A stretch of DNA of 64,000 nt, from the NCBI GenBank assembly GCA_036345935.2, contig JADWOT020000007.1, positions 10,860,270 through 10,924,269 on the forward strand, in the 5' to 3' direction. This stretch comes from Taenia hydatigena. Its lineage: Eukaryota > Platyhelminthes > Cestoda > Cyclophyllidea > Taeniidae. Within the stretch, counting starts at the first letter, position 1. Every line of letters starts with the position of its first letter. This document shows positions 50,446-63,466 of the stretch, piece after piece. A program made the position numbers and the translations under genes. The notes under the pieces were generated by a model that was given only the letters and a program-made list of their open reading frames with translations, was not told where the DNA came from and ran no database searches.

Positions 50446-50518
50446 CGGCTCCGGCAGGACTCGAATCCACAGTCTTCTGATCCGTAGTCAAACGCCCTAT
50501 CCATTGGGCCACAGAACC
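50446..50518 (-). tRNA. tRNA-Arg(ACG) (right arm)
   Basis: A 73-base cloverleaf. Acceptor GGTTCTG/CGGAGCC pairs throughout with wobbles. The D-stem GCCC/GGGC is perfect. The anticodon stem TTTGA/TCAGA has one wobble around loop CTACGGA, giving anticodon ACG. The T-loop is TTCGAGT, and the T-stem has wobbles plus one A53-C61 mismatch. The latter weakens the B-box and may signal early decay. No TTTT lies within 20 bases downstream, only two TTT runs. The left-arm mirror has lost its 5' end, so this copy shows the ancestral state. Confidence 0.7.
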
Positions 50519-52682
50519 GACGTCTACGTTAATGTTTGATTTACGCATTTGCAGACACCCTCACTAGTGATTCTTTCACATCGTACTCATCGCCTAGACA
50601 CGCCAGTACTCTTGGAAAAAAAACGAATTAAATGCTTGCTCCTCCTTCTATCTGTGACTTTTGCGATGCATCATGGAATCGCGGTTTGTGATTGGTGCAT
50701 AACTGTGACATGACTGACCTGTCCATCAGATAACAGCGTCGCTGCCTAAACATTTGGACTCAGCTGGGACCTACTTACCTTCTGACCAAGGACAGATTTT
50801 TGGTTGCGGTCATGACAAAATTAGGTCGAAACGCCCTTTTCAGCATCGTAAGTACAGCTTTCCCTTTATTAAATGGTGCAGTTGGAATTATTTTAAATCC
50901 AGGATTAAGTCCGTAACATCGGCAGATTAAGGACAAATCGCTTTCAATGGCTAGCCTTTTATCGCTGAAGGAACGGTAATGACTTTATTTGATTTATCAG
51001 AGGATATTGTCATCTTGAGGAGAGCTGTTGCTCACTTGCATCTTGTCTGTGAAAACCTATGTGGGATGTATGCCCTTCCACCGAATGGCGGAAAAATCAT
51101 ACACTGAGATGAAAACGCATGAAGCGACCATAACAAGCTTTACAAAACAAGCTTTTCTAGCATCGAATTTAAAAATAATTAGCCTCGCAGCAATGGCGTG
51201 TGCTATCATAAAGAGATCGCTGGAGATAGCTGGGCAGAAGCATGAGAAAACGAAATCAAATCTCCAAAAACAGAGGCAAAATTATGTAGCTAATCTAATC
51301 CAGTGTTTTAAGCATGCAATGTAAGAAATGTAGAAATTAAACGCTAAATGCGCAGTTAGCGTTTTGCTCATAAAAGAAAGACAAAGTTGAAGACTGCTTG
51401 CAAGAGCCTCAAAATGCTCCAAGTCCAGTCAATATTATTTGTAAAATTTGAAGGGACGGTGTGATGACCGTGCCAACGCATTCATGCCAACGAGGCTACC
51501 CAAGGATGGCGAATGCTAATGGGTGAAATCGCTCTACTAAACCACTCGTAGATGCTAGATAGCAATCGTGGAAAGAAGCACGACCTAACGTCAGGATTTA
51601 ATAAATTCGGTTGGTCTAAGCTTGTTAACCATGATGAACGCATGCCATTATGCAGCTGCATGTTTGAAATACTCCATCCAACTAGGCGTTTATGTTCGCT
51701 CGTTGAGTAGACCTCATCGAAACCCGTGGGCTGAAGTCAACTCACACTTGTAGTGGTGATGCAAATTCTCCAGTTGTGTAAACCGCCTGAAAGGGGAGCG
51801 TCTGGAAAGTCTGCTTCATTGCACCTATTAGACATGAGGCGATCAGTGATCGTAAATCACTTTGTAAGGTGGTTTTCGTCAATTTTTGATGTGAGGAAAA
51901 CGGACTCTAGTTTCTGCACTGTGTTCAATAAAGTGTAAATAAATTATGACTCTATATGATCATTTTATTAGTTCTGGGGGTGTAAATGCCGAGGATGGGA
52001 AGACTAATGCCGGGTCGTTTACACTCGGGTCTGCCGTGTGTACGACAGGCACAAGCCAATGAATGTGACCAACTCATTCCAACAATTTCGTCAACTGCCT
52101 TTATTGTTCCCAGTATCTACGTGCCAATGTGTATGTGCGCAGTTTGTCCAGCTTCAAGTGTTTGTACCTGTAAAATGAGGGTGAGTTTTGAAAGGCGTAA
52201 CTCAACATACTTTGCTTAAGCCACGGCAAATTATGATTTGGTTGGCTTCGTTTCATTGACTCCTTTGATCAGTATTTTGAGATCACCAACATGTTGTCTC
52301 AGCCGCATTTTCGTCATGTTGTCCATTTATGTGTTGGATGCTTGGTCGATGGAACATCTGAATGTAGATGCATTGCACAGCATATGTGGAATGAAATGAA
52401 TACATTGAAATTGTCACAGTTTGCGCATACCTTGCAATTCGTAAACGTGGAGCTCTTGAATTTCGCTAGAGTACTCATAAGCCATTCTTAAGCGGTTTGA
52501 GATGATGAGCTATTTTGTCAATGATTTGATTAAGCGAGGTAGCATTTACGCATTCGTTTGATTTCTAAAATATGATGACAGGCCTTAAGTAGCGAAGAGT
52601 GAAGTAGTTAACGGGTTGCAGTGACAATCGCTCGCGTATCTGTCAGACCGATGCAAAGGAAGGTAGATGCATAAAAGTCGGT

Positions 52683-53133
52683 CAATGAAGTGGCACATCA
52701 TGTCGAACGGTAGTGGTAATGGGAGGCAGAGAGGAGCATTCGTGAGTCTGATGCTCTAACAGCATTTGCATTTGTTTGAGATGGAGATGGCAAAGTGAAA
52801 TTGTGTGGCAGTGTGCTTTAGACTAAAGGAATGAAGGAAGAAAGACAGCGACCAAAGAAGAGACATATCTGCCAGGAGAGCGATTCATTATTCGCCCTCA
52901 GTCTGGTGTTGGATCTTACCTTGGTAGCCATCCCTGATTGAAGCATTCTCACCACAACAGTAGTTTAATGAATTGAAAGTGGGTAGTGCGGTGATGTGTC
53001 GACACGGAGTTCATTTAACTTAGTCACACTTTCTGGGGAACCGTCAATACTGCTGAACTACACTCCTGCATGGTTATTTTGCTCATTCAATGAAAGACCA
53101 ATAAGAGGTGCATTGCTTTCTTGCATCGACTTT
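52683..53133 (-). repeat. Interspersed repeat R3, copy 2 (right arm)
   Basis: Mirror of 33110-33560. Confidence 0.55.
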
Positions 53134-55491
53134 TTAATCCATTAGCAGATGACAGTGATATGGAGTTCACCTGCGCTCACTTCCATAGCCACAGCAGGTG
53201 ATATTTTTGATAAATTTACAGCAGAGTGACCACAAATCCCAATTTCTTAATTAGGATTTCGAAGTATTGTCTAGTCAGCCGTCTGCTGCTAGCCCTTTGC
53301 TTTAATCAAGCTTGCTCATTCCAATTTTTATATATACCGAGGTTTCCACCTAGGTATTCGACGAGGTGGCCTAGGACCAAATGTCATCATAATGAAGAAT
53401 GCTAGAAATGATGAGTGCAGTGGCTACTTATGAGAATCCCTCTGAGAATACAACAAAATTGTGAGAAGACGTTGTACTAGAAGCATGCCTCTTGCTATTT
53501 ACGTCATCTTCTTTACCGTGGGCACGTGTAGCAAGTGGCCTGGCATTCTGTCTTGCTCTCCCTGATGTCCAAAGAGAATTCGCACCGTGATGTAGGGCCA
53601 ATCGAGAGTGCAGCACTTTACGTGTCGAAGGTTTATCGGTCAAGTGGGTGGAGTTGAGCAGCCTCTGTAGCCTTGAGTCACACCGCACCTCGTCGAGAAC
53701 GAGCGATGCTCTTTATGAGATTATGCCTTTTAGTCTAGAGCACCTTGAATGGTGTGACAAGAAACTTACTTCCACTCATTTTTCGGACTTTACAGGCGTG
53801 GTGGCCCTGTTGTTTATGGATTTTAGGACACAGTGGTATAAAGTCAGCCGCGTCTGTGTAATTGCAAGCATTCAGCGCGCCAATATTCAGGGTCAGTGCG
53901 TGAGTTACCAGCATCCACTTGCATTGTGCAACCTGAAAAGCCCCTTCCTGGCCAGCCTTGTCCGATCAGTTGGTAAAATCATGCGTTTAGATAGGCGGTC
54001 GTGGGTGGAGGCACTCTTAACAACGGCTGTTTTGTCCTTGCAAAGTATACACAATCCTAAGTAATTTTAATGATGGCAATTGCGTTTAAGGCTATTGGCT
54101 GAAGACTTTATCACCGAAATTTCACATTAGTTTGCTGCTAACATTGAAATACCCATTTTCTCTCTATGTTTAGGTTGAAATTGAAGATTGGAATTTGTTT
54201 CTCATAATTCTCATGCTGTGTGTCGTAAAAGCGTTCAAAATGATGATTGCTCGTTCTACTACAAGTCGTCTTCATCAAAATCAACGAAATTTGAGATGCA
54301 TGCCTACCACTTGATCAAGATGTATTGCGGCTACAATCGCTGTTGAGGTGTGCTGTCATGGCAGCTCAAACCGCACTTAGTCAACCGGAGTTTTTCATAA
54401 GCCGTGCATGCCCAACACGATTCGTCTGAGAAAAAAATCTTTGATCAAAATTGAGATGCCTTTAGGAAAATAAATTAATTTCATATAGTCCGGTAATGCG
54501 AGACAATTTTTCTTGCATGTCTAAATGGCTAATGATGGCGGACCAAACGAGGGACCACGCCTGGGAGGCAAGTTTTCTCATTCATCTTACCCATTCACTA
54601 GCCTCTCCTTCCCATTTGCACACTTACGAACGCCTGAGTACGCTGTGCTAGTTCCACGCGAGAAGAAAAACAAAGAGTGAACCGGTTACCTAGTGCGCAT
54701 GTCAGATAAGTCAAATTATATATTATTTTCTTGCGATTAACAGTTTTGCTTGTTCGTTTTTTACTCTAAGATATTGAGATTTTGTTGTTTTCGCCGATAT
54801 CAAATAAGTGTGAAGAAATTGGAAGGACGGTTATATTATGATGCTTTGATTTGCATTATTCTCTGTACACTTTACTTCCATATTCGATAATCGCTTGCCC
54901 GATGTTTGAAGCTTAAGACGCAAGTTATTGGCCCGTATCCACGCATGAGTAACTTTCCAGAGGCATTTAAATGACGTCCACGTGTGACTGCTGCAGTGAG
55001 TGGGACGACTTATCTGTCAGGTGTACTTAATTTGGGGGCGGAAAGTGAAGTGCCCAACGACTTCATGCTCTACTTGCCTCTGCAGCTTCTCACCTACGCA
55101 GCTTATGCCACATAAGATTGTACTATTTTAGCATTCTTTTGTGCGTTTCAATGGTCATCTGCCAGTTAATGGTACTGAGTTTAGTTCCGTTGCTCTAGAG
55201 AGGTAATTGGGCTTGTCCGTGCATGCTTGCGATTTGACAGTAGATTTTGGACTGTTAGCTATTTTAAATCTTAATTATTCTGTCACTATAGTTGTCGTGG
55301 CACCACGCAGTTAGCAGGAGTTTGACCTTTTGCTTTTAGGCTCGTAGTCCCTCCACTGGTCATGGAAGCGTGTGATGACTAGCACATTATTCAATCCCAT
55401 ACGGGATTTTGCTTACACCATGGAGGATGAGGGGTCTGAGAACGCAGAGCTGATGCCGAGGAGAGCATAGAGGCGAATATGTAGTGCGCCG

Positions 55492-55677
55492 GTGGTTTGT
55501 TGGATGGAGGATTTCAGTGGTGGGGCCATCTGTTTGCCTCGTCGTTGCACCTTAATGGAGTGGGTCTTTGGTATGTTAAATACATGTGTACGTATTCTAT
55601 CCGAGTATGATGTCCCTTTTCGTCTCTGGAGAGGGAAAAATTTGAGGATGTTGCAGCGCAAATGTATGAATCGGTGA
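55492..55677 (+). pseudogene. Possible PIF/Harbinger transposase fragment (right arm)
   Basis: Mirror of 30566-30751 with an identical reading. The frame opens after a stop at 55468-55470 and closes at 55675-55677. The E-x2-FG-x-L-x4-R-x-L signature is the only support. Confidence 0.3.
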
Positions 55678-58600
55678 TGGAGGTGTTTTATTGCACAACT
55701 GCAGCCCGTTTTTACGATCAAATGATGGCTGCGGCGTGTTTTACCTCAGCAGGTGTAGGCGTTTTAATTTTGTTGAGTTTCAGCTTATTTACGGAGGTGA
55801 AGTGCACTTCAAAGCACCGTCTTTATTTGGTACTCCAATCCTACTGCTAAATGTGCCATGGATTGTCAAAAGTGGAGTGCTACTACTTGGCCTTAACAAC
55901 AGCTTTAAAAGGTGGTGAACGCTTATCTTATAGGTTGTCGAATGGATGGGTTTGAGTAGGAGGGGTTGTGTTTAAGGAGAAGAAAACAAGATGCTCCAGA
56001 CTGCTTTGTACAAAGGCATGTAAGTCAGGAAAGCGGAAGGCGAGAAGGCTGAATACAGCTTGAGTGAACTCACAGCCTTTTACTTCGCAGGGTGGTCTAA
56101 AATGTCGTGTTGTCAATTCAGCACGCGGTGCCATTAAATGGGTATAACAGATAGTACCGCGATCTGGCAGCTACGTGGAGTTTAAGGATATGGTGCACGA
56201 TTTAGCCAGATGAGATAGAGGTTGTGATAGATGGCTATACCGTGGGATGGCCTCAAATAACATCTGTAAGTGCGCCTAAGGTCCTTTGCGTCTTCTCTTG
56301 GCCTTATCGACAGAGAAGTGAAACGTCCCTCCAAATGTTGACATTTGTCTTTAAACATAGGAGATTTAGGAATCGCCGGCCAAGAAATATTCTGAAAAGT
56401 CTTTGCATTTGCATTTTGAGGTGGAATGTCGAAGCTACTGAATAAATACTCAGTATAAGTTGTCTGATGCCTAATTTCTCGTTGCCACACTTCTCACTTA
56501 TTAATCCAATCCCATCATCTACCGTCTTCAGATAGTGTTACCGATGTCGTCATCCTTCCCAAATTTCGCTTGCGTTATTACATAAATGTGGCTATGGATT
56601 CTTTACCTTCTTACTTAATACGCAGAGGATAGGTAATTAGCAAGTATAGCCACCTTTGTATGACTGCGGCAGCTATCAGCAGAGACATGCTTGAGGATCC
56701 CATGCCACCAGCATTCAGAGGCGCAAAGGCAATCACAGAATGTGATGCATCACACATGCATCTGCTGCAACAGACAACAGCTATCGCTATTGTTGTACCC
56801 GAGGTGTTCGGGCTCAAACACGCAGATTTGCGAAAAATGCGATGAAAATTAAGCGCTGAGGTTGCTTTCCTTGCGGCGGCAACACTTGTTTTCTCTTAAC
56901 TGCATGCTTTGCATGTGCAGCATAAGAGCGACCGACTGCTGATCTTTAAATGGTAGAGTAATCCGATAGGTCGCACCCTCGACCTAACTATCTTGACGTT
57001 CTTTTGTGCATCATTTTCCTTTTTGAGTGGTTTTTGGCCTTTGTTTGAGTCCACTCTTCGTGGTTTTGACTGCGATGGAGCTCGCGAGCATTGTGCAAAT
57101 GGAAGGAGGGCTCTCACATTTTCACATTCCTATTAGCATTAACGAGGGTAGGTTGTCAAAGTAGAATCCGTCACAAGGCGTTTCAAATTGATGAAGCACA
57201 TCAAATAAGCAACTTCTTGATTTCGTCGCTGATGCTTTATGGGCAGGCTTTGCCTACTATCCACTACATTTAATTGAATAATCTGATTTCCTCAAAGTTC
57301 GGGCTTCTATTTCCTGAACATCAAATTCTGCAGTTGCTCGGATTGATGACTGACCCAAAAATGCGAGTAGACTTTTGCTGCTTATCGTTAATCCACGAAA
57401 CCTCATAGTGACACTGTGTAAGACTGCCTTATACTACTACATCGTTGTTAAAGAAATTAATCAGTAACCGGTGGATCTTAAATTACTAGCCCTTGCTACA
57501 TTTCTCTTTTCAAATAGCTGCGACCCTAGTGCTTATGGCACATTCCAAGTCCGTTGGAGCTTAATCATTATCTTCATCAAAAGCAAGACAAGAATGCGTC
57601 TAAATAAAGAGTTGATTAAAAAATTCAATTACTTTGAAATATGCGGCTGTTGCTGCCGTATTTATTCTGGAAAGGACATGAAGGGAACTACCAGACTAGA
57701 CAAAATAAGGCGATGGTGTGTCACTTTATGCATAATCTGAGAGAGGGGCAATTTAATAGCGAGTAGGAATCATCAGGCACTCGCATAGCCTAAAACAATT
57801 AAAGGAATAGATGGCTCGCCCGCATATTAATGAGGGGAGCAGCCGTAGTACAATTATGCACAGCAGTACAGGAAAAGAAATACTCATCGTAATGCAGATG
57901 CTGTGCCTCTCACCATTTGCATCAGAATCAGGCCACAATCTAATGCGTACCAGCATTTTGAGCGGAGCTACTGATGGACGTCAACGGAGAGATACACAGA
58001 GTACTGACATGTCCCTAATGTGCGACAGCTTCCTTGCATTCTCTTGCCAAACACTTTCTAAGGATTAAAGTTTTATGAAGGCAAGAGGGTTTTGGATCTC
58101 CAAGGCGTCTAGTTGTCCCATCTCATTAGCACAAGCAATCTGTAAAGAGTCGCGTGTTGACTCGGACCATGCGAGCAAAAGGAAATGCTGGACGCCGTAG
58201 ACAAGAGGTGCGGGTGGTATGCACCCACCTCACATATATTTTCTACAGAGTCTGCATAGTTACACAACAAAGCAGCCCCAGCGTCATTGCTCAATCCAAT
58301 TCTTGAAAAGTAAGCACCTCACTTTCAGGATTTAGCAATAAACCCTTCATTCCGTTTACCAAAACATGTCCAATGACCCAAAATACCTGCTAGCTGCCTG
58401 TTATGCAATTAATATTCCGGCTGTTGATAAGCATTTATGCTGAATATTCATTTCACAACCTTGAATGACAGTTTTCACGTGTTATTGTTTCTTCTTAGTT
58501 TAACTTGTGGGAAGATCACAAATGTAAGCGTAGCCCATAATATAAGTACGTCGCCTAACGGTTTAAAAATAGATTTTATTTGCGTATAGGATGATAGGCA

Positions 58601-59782
58601 GCGAGCCGCTTCGAATGAACCTTGCTACATTTTGCTGCCGAAAGGATTAGACTAGCTCTGATTATGCAGACGCAGATTTGCTCGAAAAGGAATCTGGCGC
58701 CTCTCACAAATTTTTACTTCCATTCATTATAGAAGCTGCCAATTCTTGAATTCTAAAGTCAGCACGCTAGGATTGTCCCATAAGCAGTTATTTACGAGAA
58801 TGCCAGCAATGAAATTTTGAGCCAAATTTCGGTTGGTGAAGTGCACATAGCCTGAAAATGTAAGGTTTGCTTTATCTCTTTTAGCAACACCTTGCACTCT
58901 ATCATCTTGGCCGGTTGTTAGATTTTTATTTTCATTTATATTTTGTCTCCCAATTGGCATACTCCCTCGCACCTACTATTTCGTCACCTCTATTTTCGTT
59001 GGTGGCATTCATGTCCCATTACTTAGCCTACTCAGCGGAGGCACCCTTATCCATTACTCTGTTTTTTCTTTGCAAAATATACACATCCCTAAGTGAAATT
59101 AATTGTCATGAACCCTTTATTGTAGAGGACATACCATTTTTGAACACGCAACTGATCTATAGCATGTTCTTTAACCAGTAAAGAATATTAATCCGGTAAC
59201 TCCGGATTCAACAAAACATCCTATGCGATATTTAATAAGAAAATTTGCGTTACTGAGAGCTAGAGAGTGAACATGAATAGTGCTGGGGGCTACTTTTAGT
59301 GCGTTTTGTGTTTGCCAGCTAAACGCTAAGCTGGGTGCTATGTCTGCGCCTTGATGCGTTTAAAGGAAAACCGAGTAAGCTAACCTTGTAATTTGGAGAC
59401 TTCGCTTTAAATGGATGTTGCAAGCCAGAATCTGCGATTTCGTAGTTAATCTGAAATCAAACAGCGTCTTAGTGCGAGTCTTGTAGTTAGCTCATTCGCT
59501 CGGACAATTTTTTGGACTAATAAATCAGATAACTTAGTTGTATAATAAACATACTTGTCCCCACGACCCGTCTTAATTTCTCATTTTGATGCCATTTAAG
59601 CAGCCCAAGGGTTTTGAGATGCGCTAACTAAATTTGACAATGCCCAAAGAGGTCAGCTGAAAGATGTCAAATATGTGCGAAATGGGATGCTGAAGTGATG
59701 TGACTACGTGGCTGATAAAAAACTAGAATTAGACTGATATGACTACTTGTACTCGATGCATTGGCCACTCAGATCGAACTGA

Positions 59783-60200
59783 TAGCCGACTTACTTAATG
59801 TTTTATTTGTTAATAACCTGAAGTGAAACCTTTATTTGTATCAATACAAACTGATATAGGCATAAATGCATGTGCACTTATTTGCCTAGACACAAGTGGA
59901 ATTAAAAATTAAAACTTAAAATGGAACAAAACCTACTATTTTGGTCACAAAACATGAGTTTCGGCGCAAGGTGACGCTCCTAAACATCATAAAGCACCTT
60001 ACGCATTTTTGGAAAACCATTTTGGTAAAGAATATATTGAGTTGGGCGGGATCTTACAGCAGAAATCACAGTGGCTCCAGAGCAGATGATTAACAGTGGC
60101 ACGTTTGACCAAATCTTTGAGCAACAGATACATGCGTCGGAGTTTGCCGTACTTCACTTCCCTCATTGTTGTCCTCCAAAATATGAGTTACTTCTTAATT
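59783..60200 (+). repeat. Interspersed repeat R2 (right arm)
   Basis: Mirror of 26042-26459 and same-orientation homologue of 14428-14860. Confidence 0.6.
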
Positions 60201-61911
60201 AACTTTACTCGACACAGGATGAGACGCTGCTTCTCAATAAAGACTATAAAATACCAGGCATCTTGAAAGGCAAAAAACGTTTTCTTATTCTACAAAGCAT
60301 GGCCATAAAATGCGGGGGCCAAAGCTGTCTTTTCAGAGCCATTTCTAACTTAGTTTTCATGATAGATGGGGTCTGCTCACTAATGGCTTCTTACTCATTA
60401 TTGCTGCCCAGAATTGTTCTTGCCCCAAGAACGGGCAACAATTTACAAGACGATTTCGGATACTTGAATGCTTGTTACTACCGAATGGAATACGCTTTCC
60501 GTAATACGTGCTTTTTAGCCTTAGCTTATTTTAGCGCACTGAAACTTGACGTAACGCGACGACCGTGGAGAAGGTGAAGTACAAACAAAAAGGAGAGGAG
60601 ATTCGCCCTTACTGTTCATTTTGGTAGCCTTTTTTTATTATTAAACAACAAACATGCAGCTATTTTACTGCCAGATTTCGTGCGCAAACGCGTTGAATAA
60701 AAGGTCTACGAAAACTAGTGTTTCACTCATTAAAATAACGCACACTCCTCAATGGATTAGATCCTGTTGTCATGACCGTGCTCTAAACGCAAAGAAAATT
60801 TCTCACCGCCTCTACCTGACTCACTGTTAGACTGTATACATTTCCAGTGTCTGAATGCAAGTAAGGCTAAAATCATAAAATCATAAAATCAAAGTTGACT
60901 GGATTGCTAGCGATTGCTTGGGCATGAAACATATCATCTCATTTAAGCCCTATAAACACCAACGAATCCATGCTGCATTTCTGCTTAGACGCGGATGATA
61001 CCATGCCCAAAAATGGCTGTTTTTACTTTAGCAAAATCAAACAAGCATGTAGTCCTTATTAGACTGACCTTAGAATACGTGACATGCCTAAGGTTGTTAT
61101 TCGAAAAATTCGGACTCAGTGCCTCAAATGAACTGATTAGGAGGATCAAAGCAATTTCTAGCAAGTCAGACAGACGACCATAGCTTTGTGACCTCGTTTA
61201 GCCTTCGACTCTATCGCAACTTACTGGCTAAATAAACTAGAGAAGAATACGAGAGCAAACAAGTAAGTAAACACATTTGTGGCTATGTAAACCATCCTTT
61301 TAGTAAAAGCTACAAATAAAAATCGCGATAATGGAAAAGGATATCATGAGTCGGGACAGAAAAGGGGATGTAATATGCTCATTGCAGTGAGGTTGTACTC
61401 GGACGATGGGAATGCAGCCAATAAAAATAACGGGAGCGGGATGACAAAGCTGCAACTTGAGGTTTTATGCATGTCTACGCGATACTCATTAGTCGAATGC
61501 CAGGCACTACAGTATGGCTGTACCAAAAGGAAGCTTTCAAACGTCAGGATTCATTATCGTTCATACTGCATAAGAAGTTGGTCATCTGTAGCATTGCCTC
61601 TATGTCTGGACTTTCACTGTACGGGCAGGACATCAGAATAAATAGACTTCAACAAAGCAAATGCCTATGGATGGCCTTAATACGTGTGCATATTAACGAC
61701 GCAAGACTTCCCAGGCCACACTATTATTCTGACGATAAGAAACTACTTATGCTGCGTAAAACTGATAGAGATAGGTAGGGTTATGAATAGTTGAAAGTGA
61801 AATTAGATTGCCGGTAAACAAGGGTGCCAATCAACAAAAGTCGATCAGCAGAGCCCGTCGAAACAGGTAACGAATTGCATTAGCTGATACGCGATGCAAA
61901 TGAGAAGTCAA

Positions 61912-62362
61912 AGGTAGCAGTTCGTTATCATCACGTGACTACGGATGAAATAGGGCGAAAGAGGAATTTGGCTGAAGAGTACCAATTTTGATCATGTGAC
62001 TACTGCCGAAGTGCTGGGAGAAGAGAAATTGTCTGTCTTGAAAACACTTCTTTTGCGTGACTGCACTAAAGTGGAGAGAGTAGATTTTGGCTATAGCTAA
62101 CCGAGGAAAGACAGCGACCAAACTAGCCTCAGCCTAATAATCGACCTTGTCATAGCTGTCATCCCTGGGTAAAGCATTCCTATCATAATGGCGGTTTGCC
62201 AAAGGGAAGGGATAGTGCGATGTTGTGTCGATACCGCGTTTCTACAACTAAATCATCCACTCACACAAGCCACCAATACTGCTAGACCAGGCTCCTGCAA
62301 GATGGCGCACATTGTACTCGGTCCTTAAAAGGCCTTGATTAGCAAAAACTGTTTGCTATCGC
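61912..62362 (-). repeat. Interspersed repeat R3, copy 1 (right arm)
   Basis: Mirror of 23880-24330. Confidence 0.55.
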
Positions 62363-63393
62363 TACGTCATGTCACTGAGAGGTCTCGCAACGTAGTTGCT
62401 GCACTTAGTCGTTAAATTAGGCGGAACAATAAAGCGGATATTGCTGAACCACATTTGAATGATAGAATGAATTCTGGTTGGCTTCATTAGAGAAATCAGC
62501 TTATTCGACCCGATTCTATAAACATTGCTGACGGTTATCGAATGCGCGACCGGAGAGGTATCCAAAAAGTAAACACTGAGCACTTTGTCTTCTTTGGTCT
62601 TACGCCAAGTCAATCGCAAATGTGGTTGCAATCAAAATAAAACCTTTGCACAATTTTGTATTATATTTAAACCTGCTCTCCTTGCATTTGCTGCGTCTTT
62701 ATGCGATTAACATAGCTGCTTTTCCAACAATGCCAAAATCCAGATTTCTGTAGTAATCAGGGTTTGTTTTCTCCCCATAGCTTTCCCTGAACTCTTTGCT
62801 CGTTTACACACAGGTTACCTGCCTTGTAATCAACTGCTTTTGCGTTTCAACTCTTACGTTTGCATTTATTAACTGCTTATATTAATTTTTCAACATCCCT
62901 CTACTAAGTTTTTGTCCTTTATTCCAAATCTCATCAAAATCATAAACAATGCTGAACAATGTTAATGAAAAACCAATCCGATCCACTCTAATCCGTTCTG
63001 CTCAACTGCTTTGTAATGAACATCTGCCTACAGTCGGCTGACGAACAGCCGGAATACAAAGGACCAATTGATTGATGAAACAATAGGCGACTGCCAATCT
63101 AGGCATTTCATGGTCCTTTGTTAATACTGGTGAATCATAATCATCCTACTCGAGGTCAAATTTTTGTAGACAATACTCTCACATACGGTCAGACTCATAA
63201 TTCTGCCATTTTGCATGTCTTTATAGGCGACGTGCATTCGAACATGCATGCAGCAGAATCTGAGCCCGCTCACGGAATGAGAAGGTTTGGAGAGTAAGAG
63301 GTGTTGAATTCGACACATTGCATCACTTATTACTGGATTCTCACCAACGTCACCAAAAGGTATACGATTAGATTATTGAAGTCCACAGCAAAG

Positions 63394-63466
63394 CACTGGT
63401 GACGGGAATCGAAGCCGTAATCTTCTACTTAGGAGGCAGACGCCCTATCCATTAGGCCACACAGGT
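63394..63466 (-). pseudogene. tRNA-Arg(CCU)-like, right arm
   Basis: Mirror of 22774-22846. It has anticodon CCU, a good anticodon stem, two broken acceptor pairs and a C53-C61 clash. Confidence 0.6.

Larger units (their letters stand above)
48119..50518 (-). repeat. tRNA-headed duplicon unit A (right arm)
   Basis: Mirror of 35699-38085. It is the most complete copy of the unit, because it keeps the whole tRNA-Arg at 50446-50518 and the 160-base segment at 49428-49590 that the loop copy lacks. A 182-codon frame at 49812-50360 spans the tRNA-Thr relic and the purine-rich strand of the body. I regard it as compositional. Confidence 0.85.
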
